Below, piece after piece: positions 8,630-14,977 of a DNA stretch of 15,054 bases. The stretch comes from JAPLKB01 sp964532465. GTDB lineage: Bacteria > Desulfobacterota > Syntrophorhabdia > Syntrophorhabdales > Syntrophorhabdaceae. The stretch spans positions 1 to 15,054 of the forward strand of contig CAZHHX010000069.1 in the NCBI GenBank assembly GCA_964532465.1, written 5' to 3'. Within the stretch, counting starts at the first letter, position 1; every line of letters begins with the position of its first letter. The notes under the pieces are model-generated. The model saw nothing but the letters and a program-made list of their open reading frames with translations. It did not search any database and was not told the DNA's origin. The translations under genes and the position numbers were made by a program.

Positions 8630-9664
8630 ATGATAAGTGTCCGAAATATAATTATACGATTTGGCGTGCTCAAGCTCTCCATGGTTTTAACTTTATCCTG
8701 TGTCATCGTTTCTCTTGCCATCTATATAATATTAGCCTTTCTTACGGGTATTTCCATCCGAACTGTAGGTGTTGCCATATCCACCTTGACCCCTTTAATA
8801 ATGGCGCCGATATTTTGTATAACGATTCTGAATGTTGTCCGTTCGTTTTATCGCGCTCAAGAGGAGATCATGAAGGCTCATGCAGAACTGGAGCGAAAGG
8901 TTGCAGACCGCACTCAAGAGCTTCAAAGGACAAACGAGCAGCTAAGAGAAGAAATTCAGGAGAGGAAACAGGCAGAACAATATTTGCGGGACAGTATAAC
9001 GCTGCAAGAGACACTGCTCTCAAACCTCGCCGTCGGGGTGATTATTGTTGATCCCGATAGCAGAAAGATTGAGGTTGTAAATGATTTTGCTGCGGCTATG
9101 TTTGGTATCGGGACAGAGTATATTGCCGGACATCGATGTCACACATTTGTCTGCCCGGCAGCCGAAGGCGCCTGCCCCATATGCGACCTGGGCCAGACAG
9201 TTGACAACTCGGAAAAGGAGATGTTATGTGCCGACGGGAGCAGACGTCCGATTCTGAAATCTGTTAGAAAGATACAAATGTTGGGTCAGGAAAAACTGCT
9301 GGAATGCTTTATAGATATCACAGACCGCAAACTGGCAGAGGAAGAAAACAGACATATTGAAAAACTTTCCGCCGCACTTGAGATGGCCGGAGCAATCTGC
9401 CATGAACTAAATCAGCCGCTTCAGGTGATCAGTGGCCGTATTGAAATCCTGTCTATGGAAAACAAGGATGACCGAACACGTAAATCGCTTGAAATAATTA
9501 ACGATCAAGTGTATAGGATAGGCAAAATAACAAAAAAACTAATGGGAATAAAAAAGTATTCAACCCGTGATTATACAGAAACCATCAAAATCACGGATAT
9601 AGGCCAAACAACCGAAGGCGATATCCAACAGCTCAAACTTGATAAAGGAGAATATCCGTTATGA
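8630..9664 (+). CDS. Membrane PAS protein with HisKA phospho-acceptor but no ATPase domain
   Basis: Sensor-type protein of 344 residues from the ATG at 8630. Order: short cytoplasmic N-terminus, two membrane helices (about 16-40 and 46-70), a charged coiled coil (about 75-130), a PAS domain (about 130-230) with four cysteines at 170, 175, 182 and 185, and a HisKA helix pair with H258 in ICHELNQPLQ. It stops about 86 residues after H258: the N, G1, F and G2 boxes are absent, and what follows is the next gene, not a frameshifted ATPase. It therefore cannot autophosphorylate by itself and may act as a phosphotransfer or dimer partner. No good ribosome site precedes either start; an upstream TTG at 8501 would add 43 poorly protein-like residues. 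The stop overlaps the downstream receiver start (ATGA). Domain reading is firm, the role is inferred. Confidence 0.8.
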   Translation: MISVRNIIIRFGVLKLSMVLTLSCVIVSLAIYIILAFLTGISIRTVGVAISTLTPLIMAPIFCITILNVVRSFYRAQEEIMKAHAELERKVADRTQELQRTNEQLREEIQERKQAEQYLRDSITLQETLLSNLAVGVIIVDPDSRKIEVVNDFAAAMFGIGTEYIAGHRCHTFVCPAAEGACPICDLGQTVDNSEKEMLCADGSRRPILKSVRKIQMLGQEKLLECFIDITDRKLAEEENRHIEKLSAALEMAGAICHELNQPLQVISGRIEILSMENKDDRTRKSLEIINDQVYRIGKITKKLMGIKKYSTRDYTETIKITDIGQTTEGDIQQLKLDKGEYPL

Positions 9665-10062
9665 AAGAAAAAAAGATCCTCATCGTTGATGACGAGGTTG
9701 CCATTCTTGATGTGTTGAAAGAAATGTTTACCATGAACGGTTATGAGGTTCTGGTTGCTGAAAATGCGGAAGAAGCACTGGAGATACTGGGCAATGAAAG
9801 TATCATGGTAATGTTCCTGGATCTTAAACTTCCGGGAATGAATGGCATTGATCTTTGCAGGCAGATACGTAAAAATGACAACTTTGCTATAATCTATGCC
9901 CTTACCGGTTATGTGAACATTTATGGTTTTTTGGAATGCCGCCGTGCCGGTTTTGATGATTATTTTATAAAACCTGTGAATATGAAAACTCTCCTGGAGG
10001 CGACTGAAATTGCTTTCAAAAAAATAGAAAGATGGAAGATTGATGAAGATGATTTACTGTAG
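9661..10062 (+). CDS. Stand-alone receiver-domain response regulator
   Basis: Single receiver domain of 133 residues without an output domain. Acidic pair D10-D11, phospho-acceptor D54 in MFLDLKLPGMNG, T82 in ALTGY, and K104 in FIKPV are all present, so it should be phosphorylated normally. It starts inside the stop codon of the ATPase-less sensor gene, with AGGAG about 10 nt upstream, which points to translational coupling and a shared pathway. With no DNA-binding or enzymatic domain it would act by protein contact, like CheY-type or Spo0F-type regulators. The C-terminus is short and acidic (DEDDLL). It is the last plus-strand gene here; no convincing terminator follows. Confidence 0.9.
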   Translation: MKEKKILIVDDEVAILDVLKEMFTMNGYEVLVAENAEEALEILGNESIMVMFLDLKLPGMNGIDLCRQIRKNDNFAIIYALTGYVNIYGFLECRRAGFDDYFIKPVNMKTLLEATEIAFKKIERWKIDEDDLL

Positions 10063-10200
10063 GATTTGATTCACAACCATTGCCGATCAAGGTCAGTTGA
10101 GGGAATGCATTCTCTTTCATCATATAAACTACAACGCTACAATGAATGACCCATGCTTGATTTGTAAGTAGGCGTTAAAATAGTCCCATACTCTGGTTTT

Positions 10201-10261
10201 TCTGTTCAACAGACTGAGGCTGTAAAATTTTCCTCAAACAACGAGGCTTGCAGCCACAGTC
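10201..10261. other. Nested inverted repeats in the convergent spacer
   Basis: The 216-bp spacer 10063-10278 lies between converging genes and has no gene I can support. Its right part is structured: TCTGTT-c-AACAGA (10201-10213); GACTG-A-GGCTGT (10212-10223) pairs with GCAGCC-A-CAGTC (10250-10261) with one A-A mismatch and one G-T pair; inside it CCTC (10232-10235) pairs with GAGG (10243-10246). Neither strand shows a clean T-run after the long stem, so it is not a standard terminator. It may be a bidirectional RNA 3' end, a small RNA or a remnant of a mobile element. Nothing recognisable is seen in 10063-10200. Confidence 0.4.
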
Positions 10262-10278
10262 ACCAAATGCGCAAGTCT

Positions 10279-11007
10279 CTATATCTGCGGCCTTGGTTTG
10301 TCTCCCAGTTTTTTTACATTTACCGTTGCCGGGGCTTCCTGGATTTGCTCTTCCATGAAAGAGACTAAAACCCGCAGTTCATCAAGGAATGTCTGGAGAT
10401 CCTGTTTTGTGTACATTCCTGCCTTCTTCTCAAAGTATGATTTTGCATTTTGTAAGACCACAACCTTCTTTTTCATAGGCATAGGTTTTGATGGTGATTT
10501 CCCCCCGACTAAGACACTCGAGGGCAGGCCCCCGACTAAGACACTCGAGGGCAGGCCCCCGACTAAGACACTCGAGGGCAGGTGTTTGGCTTTTTTATAG
10601 GCAATAAGCATTTTTTCCAATTTTGCATTGGTAACAGGTGTCTCCATTATTTCGTCAAAAATGGTAAAAAAGTCAGGACTTCCAAGGTTAGCGGCAAAAA
10701 GATAACCCTGTGAAACAGGGAGTTTTCCACTTGAAATTGCCTCCTGAATTTTAGGAACCAGTTTTAGAAGTGATATCGTGCGAAACAAGGTTGGATAGGA
10801 CTTCCCGGAGATTTCTGAAATTGCTTTCACAGTGAAAGCAATTTCTTCCGGCAGGCTTTCAGGCCGCCGCGTGTAGCTCACCAAGTCACTCAACACCTCA
10901 TCCATATTGTATACACTCCCCGCCTGTCCCTCGGCCCCGGCGGACGGGCCCGGATGTTTTGCCTGAATATATGCCAATATCCCCTTTGCCTGATCTATGG
11001 GATTCAT
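10279..11007 (-). CDS. ParB-like protein, distal fragment (HTH and C-terminal part)
   Basis: This 242-residue reading frame is the C-terminal two thirds of a ParB/RepB/Spo0J-like DNA-binding protein. It begins MNPIDQAKGI, which is the continuation (normally after ENLQR-x-D) of the ParB core in the frame before it, then shows the HTH region AISEISGKSYPTLFRTISLLKL (about 62-83) and KIQEAISSGKLPVSQGY (86-102). A variable linker holds three LPSSVLVGG copies (143-169) and a basic PMKKK stretch; a predicted helical C-terminus follows. The first linker (19-31, rich in Gly, Pro and Ala) is unusually GC-rich for this window. The frame opens with ATG exactly where the upstream frame goes wrong but lacks a clear ribosome site, so this is best read as half of a frameshifted gene, or possibly a separate product started by coupling. 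No parA or parS is seen. Confidence 0.75.
   Translation of the reverse strand: MNPIDQAKGILAYIQAKHPGPSAGAEGQAGSVYNMDEVLSDLVSYTRRPESLPEEIAFTVKAISEISGKSYPTLFRTISLLKLVPKIQEAISSGKLPVSQGYLFAANLGSPDFFTIFDEIMETPVTNAKLEKMLIAYKKAKHLPSSVLVGGLPSSVLVGGLPSSVLVGGKSPSKPMPMKKKVVVLQNAKSYFEKKAGMYTKQDLQTFLDELRVLVSFMEEQIQEAPATVNVKKLGDKPRPQI
10502..10582. repeat. Three perfect 27-bp tandem repeats inside the ParB-like gene
   Basis: Units at 10502-10528, 10529-10555 and 10556-10582 are identical. Each begins CCCCCGACTAAGACACTCGA on the plus strand, ends GGGCAGG, and includes the palindrome CTCGAG. At 27 bp the unit is nine codons, so the host frame is kept; on the minus strand it encodes LPSSVLVGG. The plus strand is also open through it. 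The unit is GC-rich against AT-rich flanks. There are no spacers, so this is not a CRISPR array. Perfect identity implies recent expansion by slippage or insertion. Confidence 0.97.
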
Positions 11008-11332
11008 CCGCCCGCTGGAGGTTTTCTACTAACTGGATGGCCAGGATTTCATCTTTTTGAGTGACTGTATTGACAATTCTTGCCGGGATGGATTCATGAC
11101 CGAGCTTTTGTGCTGCAAGATATCGTCTTTCGCCGCAGAGGAGAAGATATTTGTCATCTTTTTGTGTTACCAGGACAGGCTCAAGAACGCCACGGTCTCT
11201 GATTGATTCCATAAGGGCTTTAAAGGACTCGCTTGTCATGTCGATCTTTGAACGAATCTGTTCTTCTACAATAATGCTTCCTATGGGCAAATACATAAAT
11301 TCCGGGCTTTCCGCTGTTTTCTTTGTCGCCAT
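10898..11332 (-). CDS. ParB-like protein, proximal fragment (N-terminal CTPase-like domain)
   Basis: The N-terminal ParB domain of a partition-type protein: GVLEPVLV (48-55), the box LLCGERRYLAAQKLG (64-78) with the GERR that in ParB contacts CTP, and ENLQR (103-107). After ENLQRADE at about 11005 the frame leaves ParB homology and runs about 35 unrelated residues to a stop at 10898, while homology resumes in another frame at MNPIDQ. Two lost bases (a GATATG to GATG change would do) or one gained base explain the break; there is no slippery homopolymer. The start is the ATG at 11332, 5 nt after GGGGG and about 28 nt after the predicted transcription start; an ATG at 11404 lies upstream of that promoter and would add 24 non-homologous residues. 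It is separated by 102 bp from the cytochrome gene upstream, so it is probably its own unit. Confidence 0.8.
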   Translation of the reverse strand: MATKKTAESPEFMYLPIGSIIVEEQIRSKIDMTSESFKALMESIRDRGVLEPVLVTQKDDKYLLLCGERRYLAAQKLGHESIPARIVNTVTQKDEILAIQLVENLQRADESHRSGKGDIGIYSGKTSGPVRRGRGTGGECIQYG

Positions 11333-11366
11333 TAGATCCCCCTTATTTAATTTTTTTATATACAGA

Positions 11367-11395
11367 ATATTACCAATTGGAAAGAAATAAATCAA
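11367..11395 (-). promoter_or_regulatory. Candidate sigma-70 promoter of the ParB-like gene
   Basis: Minus strand TTGATT (11390-11395), 17 bp, then TAATAT (11367-11372), with TGG directly before the -10 forming an extended TGn element. The start would fall near 11360, leaving a leader of about 28 nt with a GGGGG ribosome site before the ATG at 11332. Spacing is ideal, and the position supports the shorter start of the gene. Confidence 0.5.
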
Positions 11396-11434
11396 ACAAT
11401 TCATTACGATATAGACTAAATAGCGGGGGCTTGG

Positions 11435-13297
11435 TTACGCGAAAAAGAAAGTCCAAAGAAGGATAAGGGTGAAGATAATGCCCAGCCAGAGGCTTGCAAG
11501 TCCGAACATAGAAGTGATAATCTTAAGCGCAATACTTGGGTGGCTGATTTTAAGTTCATCGAGTCTGTTTTCACTCAAAATCCTTTCATATTCCAGACTT
11601 CTGAATTTTTTCAGTTCCTCAAGTTTCTGTCTGCCTGTAAAGATAATAGGGTCCATAGGAAATTTTGTCGGGATAAGATGTGTATTGAAAAAATGTACTG
11701 TAAAAATAAACAGGGTTGCAAGAAGCGCCTCTTCGGAATGAACAATACTCGCAATATTGAATACCCATCCCGGATAAATGTATGATGCTGCCTCAGGCGC
11801 CCATAAAGTGATGCCGGAACCTCCTATGATAAACATCCCCCAGAAAACAGCGAGGAAGTCAAACTTTTCCCAATATGTCCACCTGCCGAACTGCGGCATA
11901 TCACCCTTTCCAAAAAACCATCTCACCATGCCTTTGAATTGAGGCCAGTCATTTTTGTTCGGCATAAGAGAATCAGGACCGAAAAGTCTGTCCATCCAGC
12001 CTTTTATACCTGATCTGCCCTGCCCTTTTGAAAATATAAAATGTACGCTTAACCAGAACGTATATAAAAATAACCCTATAAGAATAATTGCTGAAGCCCT
12101 GTGATATAAGCCCGTGTTATGCGCTCCACCCATTACGTTTATCAGCGCCTTTGCCCAGGGCGTGCTGTGGTATTTCAGCGGAAAACCGGTAATAACCAGA
12201 CCGAAAAAGGAAATTATCAGCAGAACATGCATAATCCTTTCTTTTCCTGAAAATCTCTTTATCTCCTGAACAGCCTCTTCATGGGGCAGGGGCGACTCAA
12301 TAATTATGCCGAGCTTTTCAAGTCTGTATTTCTCCCAATATACTTTCCTCCACCACAGAAGGGTGTGCATCCAGAAAAAACTGAAGGTAATAAGCAGTAA
12401 AAAAGACATAAAAACAAAACTCCCGTATAGCGCGGGATATCTGTTCTTATTCCTGTAGTCAGGGTGAGTCTTGTATTCGGCAAACCTCGGGTGAAAATTG
12501 CTATGGCATTTTCCGCAGTTTTTTACAAGGTTTTTAGGATTGATAGTCGAATCAGGGTTGCCGCGAGGCAGTATATTATGTGTAGTATGGCAATCCGCGC
12601 ATCCGGCAACGCGCGTGGGGTAGCCCAGGTCCTGAACCTTGCCGTGATATGTTTCCTCGTAATATTCAATTGTTTTATGCGATAACTTATTTTTTTCCAT
12701 CAATTCTTTGTTGGAGTGGCAGGAAATGCATTTCCTGCTGTAAAACTCGCGCGCTTCTGCTGTATTGGCTTCAAGAGATGTATGGTAAACCTTTGTATCG
12801 TGCAGACCATGACAATCGCTGCACACAGCGGAATCATTATTGCCCTTCAATACCGCCGCTGAGTGACCTGATGCGACATACTCCTCGTTTGCGTGACACT
12901 TAGTACAGCCTTTTATGATGGATATTTTTGAGTTTTTTTGCTGCTTCTTCAGAGAATGAATTTCATAGTGGCAATTCTGGCATTTGAAGTCTTCGTAAAG
13001 ATAATGAAAATTTTTCTTGTATTCATTGGCGATTTCACTGTGACAATTTCCGCAGGAAATAAGAAAAGGTTTTTCCTGTTTTGAAATATGTCTGTCAATG
13101 CTCTGAAATGGTTTGTGGCAGCTTGTACATCCATTGTCGCCATGGACTGATTTTTGGAATCCGGCAGTGAACTGATCTTTATTATGGCATTCAGTGCAGT
13201 CTATTGTCAGATTGGAGGCATGAGCATAAAAAGAACAAAATATTAAATAAAATAAAGGGGCAATCCATAAAATGCCCTTTGTTGTCATATTCATCAT
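11435..13297 (-). CDS. CbcL-like cytochrome: nine-haem c domain fused to membrane cytochrome b
   Basis: Inner-membrane oxidoreductase of 620 residues. After an N-terminal signal/anchor (about 7-26) come nine CxxCH c-haem sites with first cysteines at 34, 57, 82, 106, 131, 159, 190, 233 and 261, many His residues available as distal ligands, then membrane helices near 291-311, 355-372, 402-422, 481-499, 513-540 and 596-618. Candidate b-haem ligands are H357, H399, H419, H520 and H535, a pattern like hydrogenase/formate dehydrogenase cytochrome b subunits. This fusion of a nine-haem c domain with a di-haem b domain is the layout known for Geobacter CbcL, which passes quinol electrons to periplasmic cytochromes at low potential. 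Homology to CbcL is by architecture only. The start overlaps the rhodanese stop by 4 bp, so it is translationally coupled to exported sulfurtransferases. The direction of electron flow is not shown by the sequence. Confidence 0.9.
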   Translation of the reverse strand: MMNMTTKGILWIAPLFYLIFCSFYAHASNLTIDCTECHNKDQFTAGFQKSVHGDNGCTSCHKPFQSIDRHISKQEKPFLISCGNCHSEIANEYKKNFHYLYEDFKCQNCHYEIHSLKKQQKNSKISIIKGCTKCHANEEYVASGHSAAVLKGNNDSAVCSDCHGLHDTKVYHTSLEANTAEAREFYSRKCISCHSNKELMEKNKLSHKTIEYYEETYHGKVQDLGYPTRVAGCADCHTTHNILPRGNPDSTINPKNLVKNCGKCHSNFHPRFAEYKTHPDYRNKNRYPALYGSFVFMSFLLLITFSFFWMHTLLWWRKVYWEKYRLEKLGIIIESPLPHEEAVQEIKRFSGKERIMHVLLIISFFGLVITGFPLKYHSTPWAKALINVMGGAHNTGLYHRASAIILIGLFLYTFWLSVHFIFSKGQGRSGIKGWMDRLFGPDSLMPNKNDWPQFKGMVRWFFGKGDMPQFGRWTYWEKFDFLAVFWGMFIIGGSGITLWAPEAASYIYPGWVFNIASIVHSEEALLATLFIFTVHFFNTHLIPTKFPMDPIIFTGRQKLEELKKFRSLEYERILSENRLDELKISHPSIALKIITSMFGLASLWLGIIFTLILLWTFFFA

Positions 13298-14025
13298 CTT
13301 ATTTTGTCCTGTTTTTCTTTGAAAGCCATGCCGCCAAAGAGTCTTTGCACATCCTTGAAACCGTTATTAATCAGAAAAGAACAGGCAATAAACGATCTTC
13401 TCCCGTCCTCATCAACAACAAGGATAGGACGGTTTTTGGGTATCGCATGGAAGCTCTTGTGCAACGTATACATGGGTATGTTCATGGCGCCTTCAATATG
13501 CCCCTCTTTAAACATAGTTTCCCTGCGGACATCAAGTATGAGAAGGTTCTTTTTTTCTGCCTTCATTTTCTCTAATTGATTAATTTTTATGGATACAACA
13601 GGCACCCTTTTGATTCGTTTAATTGTTTCAACCTCGTAACCGGCATTCTTCCATTCCGGCAGGCCGCCCTTCAGGATATAAATATCTTCATAACCCATTG
13701 ACGAGGCTTTTTGATAGACCTCTTCGGCTCTTTTGCAGTTTTTGGATTCACAGTAAAAAACCGTCGTTCTTTTTTTGTCTTTCAAAAATGATGGAGCGCT
13801 CTTGTCAAATTCCTCAAGGGCTAAGCAGATGGAGCCGGGTATCCTGTGATCCATGCATTCAATATAACTCATCGTATCGACAGTGAGGGCTTTGTTTTTT
13901 TTAATCAGAGTCAGTGCTTCTCCAGCATCAATATATCTTGGGGCATCTGCTTTTGTAGACAGGGCAACGAGCAAAAACAACAACAGGAAACCAATAATAG
14001 GAAGAGCGGGATGCTTAATGTTCAT
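13294..14025 (-). CDS. Exported double-rhodanese protein, one active site
   Basis: Sulfurtransferase-type protein with a hydrophobic N-terminal export signal or anchor and two rhodanese domains. In numbering from a TTG at 14031, the first domain (about 33-134) has C94 in VFYCESKNC, with a second Cys at 99, and should carry persulfide. The second domain (about 147-240) keeps LDVRRETMFKEGHIEGAMNIP but has D207 in VVDEDGRRS where the catalytic Cys belongs, so it is probably inactive and structural or binding. I choose the ATG at 14025 (residue 3), which stands 7 nt after AAGG; the TTG at 14031 is too close to that site. The gene follows the larger sulfurtransferase by 58 bp with a hairpin between, and its stop overlaps the start of the multihaem cytochrome, so a joint periplasmic function is likely. 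Substrate unknown. Confidence 0.88.
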   Translation of the reverse strand: MNIKHPALPIIGFLLLFLLVALSTKADAPRYIDAGEALTLIKKNKALTVDTMSYIECMDHRIPGSICLALEEFDKSAPSFLKDKKRTTVFYCESKNCKRAEEVYQKASSMGYEDIYILKGGLPEWKNAGYEVETIKRIKRVPVVSIKINQLEKMKAEKKNLLILDVRRETMFKEGHIEGAMNIPMYTLHKSFHAIPKNRPILVVDEDGRRSFIACSFLINNGFKDVQRLFGGMAFKEKQDKIR

Positions 14026-14047
14026 CAACAAACCTTATTATTTAAAG

Positions 14048-14077
14048 TCACGCACCCCTTTTGCAAGAGGTGCGTGA
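14048..14077. other. Intercistronic hairpin between the two sulfurtransferase genes
   Basis: TCACGCACC (14048-14056) and GGTGCGTGA (14069-14077) form a perfect 9-bp stem; after one C-A mismatch CTT (14058-14060) and AAG (14065-14067) extend it around a TTGC loop. In the operon's direction (minus) the stem is followed by only CTTTAAAT, so it is a poor terminator. It more likely tunes read-through or protects the upstream mRNA end, setting different levels of the first gene and the next two. Confidence 0.5.
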
Positions 14078-14083
14078 AAAATA

Positions 14084-14977
14084 CTATTTTTCCATAGGGG
14101 CATTCGGATCTGCTGCCCATTCCTGGGATGATCCGTCATATACCTTTGCATTTGTGTATCCCAGAAGATTGTACGCCATTAACCAGGCGGGTGTGGCGAA
14201 CATGCCTGTGTCACAGTAAAAAATGATTGTCTTTGTTTTGTCAATTCCGATTATCGGGGCCATAATTTTTTCAATCTCATCTTTGCCTTTGTATGTCTTG
14301 TCTTCATTCATCAAAGCTACCCATGGAAGGTTCTTCGCGTTTTTTACATGCCCTGCTCTTTCAACAAAGGTCTGCTTTTTCTCGCCGTTAAAGAATTCCG
14401 GAGTACGGACGTCCACGATAACAGCTTTGTCAATGTTTTTCAGGACATAATCTTTGCTTACAAGAATACTTTTATCGAATTTTGGAGTAAATGGTTTTGC
14501 CTTGGGCTTTACAATATCTTTTGTAAGCGGTTTACCCTCCTTTTCCCATTTCTCAAATCCTCCATTCAATATCGCCACATCCTTAAGCCCTGCATAAAAG
14601 AGTGTCCAGGCAACTCTTGCAATACTCACCACATCAATGGGCGCTCCAACAGTTCCCACGATAATTACAGTTGAGTCCAGCTTTACCCCGGCGTCTCCGA
14701 TTAGGTCCTTAAGGTCATCATCAGATATCATCTCATTCAGTATGTCTTTTTTCTTTGTAATCCAGGATTTGGCAACCATGTTTATTGAATTCTGAATATG
14801 ATTTTCCTTATAGTTTTCAGCCTTCCTTATATCGATAATCACTGCCTTGGGATTTGCAATGTTCTTGGCAAGCCAGTCAGTTGATACAACAGGGTCCACA
14901 TTCCCCGCATAAACCAGTACAGGAACAAAAAGCAACAGGACAATAAGTATGAAATACCTCTTTACTACATTCTTCAT
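14084..14977 (-). CDS. Exported thiosulfate sulfurtransferase (two-domain rhodanese)
   Basis: Periplasmic sulfurtransferase of the classical two-domain rhodanese type, moving sulfane sulfur from a donor such as thiosulfate through a cysteine persulfide. A signal peptide is clear: MKNVVKRY, a hydrophobic stretch, and a likely cleavage after VYA (24). The N-terminal domain (about 30-150) retains IDIRKAENYKENHI but has no Cys in its loop, as expected for this family; the C-terminal domain (about 170-290) has VDVRTPEFF and the active site C255 in FYCDTGMFATPAW. The length of 297 fits. The ATG is preceded by AAGGAGGT 4 nt upstream, the best ribosome site in the window. It is the first visible gene of the three-gene operon; the 77 bp before it hold no convincing promoter. 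Donor and acceptor are unknown. Confidence 0.92.
   Translation of the reverse strand: MKNVVKRYFILIVLLLFVPVLVYAGNVDPVVSTDWLAKNIANPKAVIIDIRKAENYKENHIQNSINMVAKSWITKKKDILNEMISDDDLKDLIGDAGVKLDSTVIIVGTVGAPIDVVSIARVAWTLFYAGLKDVAILNGGFEKWEKEGKPLTKDIVKPKAKPFTPKFDKSILVSKDYVLKNIDKAVIVDVRTPEFFNGEKKQTFVERAGHVKNAKNLPWVALMNEDKTYKGKDEIEKIMAPIIGIDKTKTIIFYCDTGMFATPAWLMAYNLLGYTNAKVYDGSSQEWAADPNAPMEK

Noticed and set aside
10201..10261. Integron attC-like recombination site
   Set aside because: The nested repeats resemble a folded attC site, but the conserved RYYYAAC and GTTRRRY ends are not in the right places and no integrase or cassette array is present.
10502..10582. CRISPR-like direct repeats
   Set aside because: The units are head-to-tail without spacers, lie inside a reading frame, and no cas gene is near.
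10298..10600. 100-codon plus-strand reading frame with PPTKTLEGR repeats
   Set aside because: It is the antisense of the ParB-like gene; the repeat happens to be open on both strands and the rest has no protein-like pattern.
11333..11404. Upstream ATG at 11404 as start of the ParB-like gene
   Set aside because: It would lie upstream of the predicted promoter and add 24 residues without homology; the ATG at 11332 has a ribosome site.
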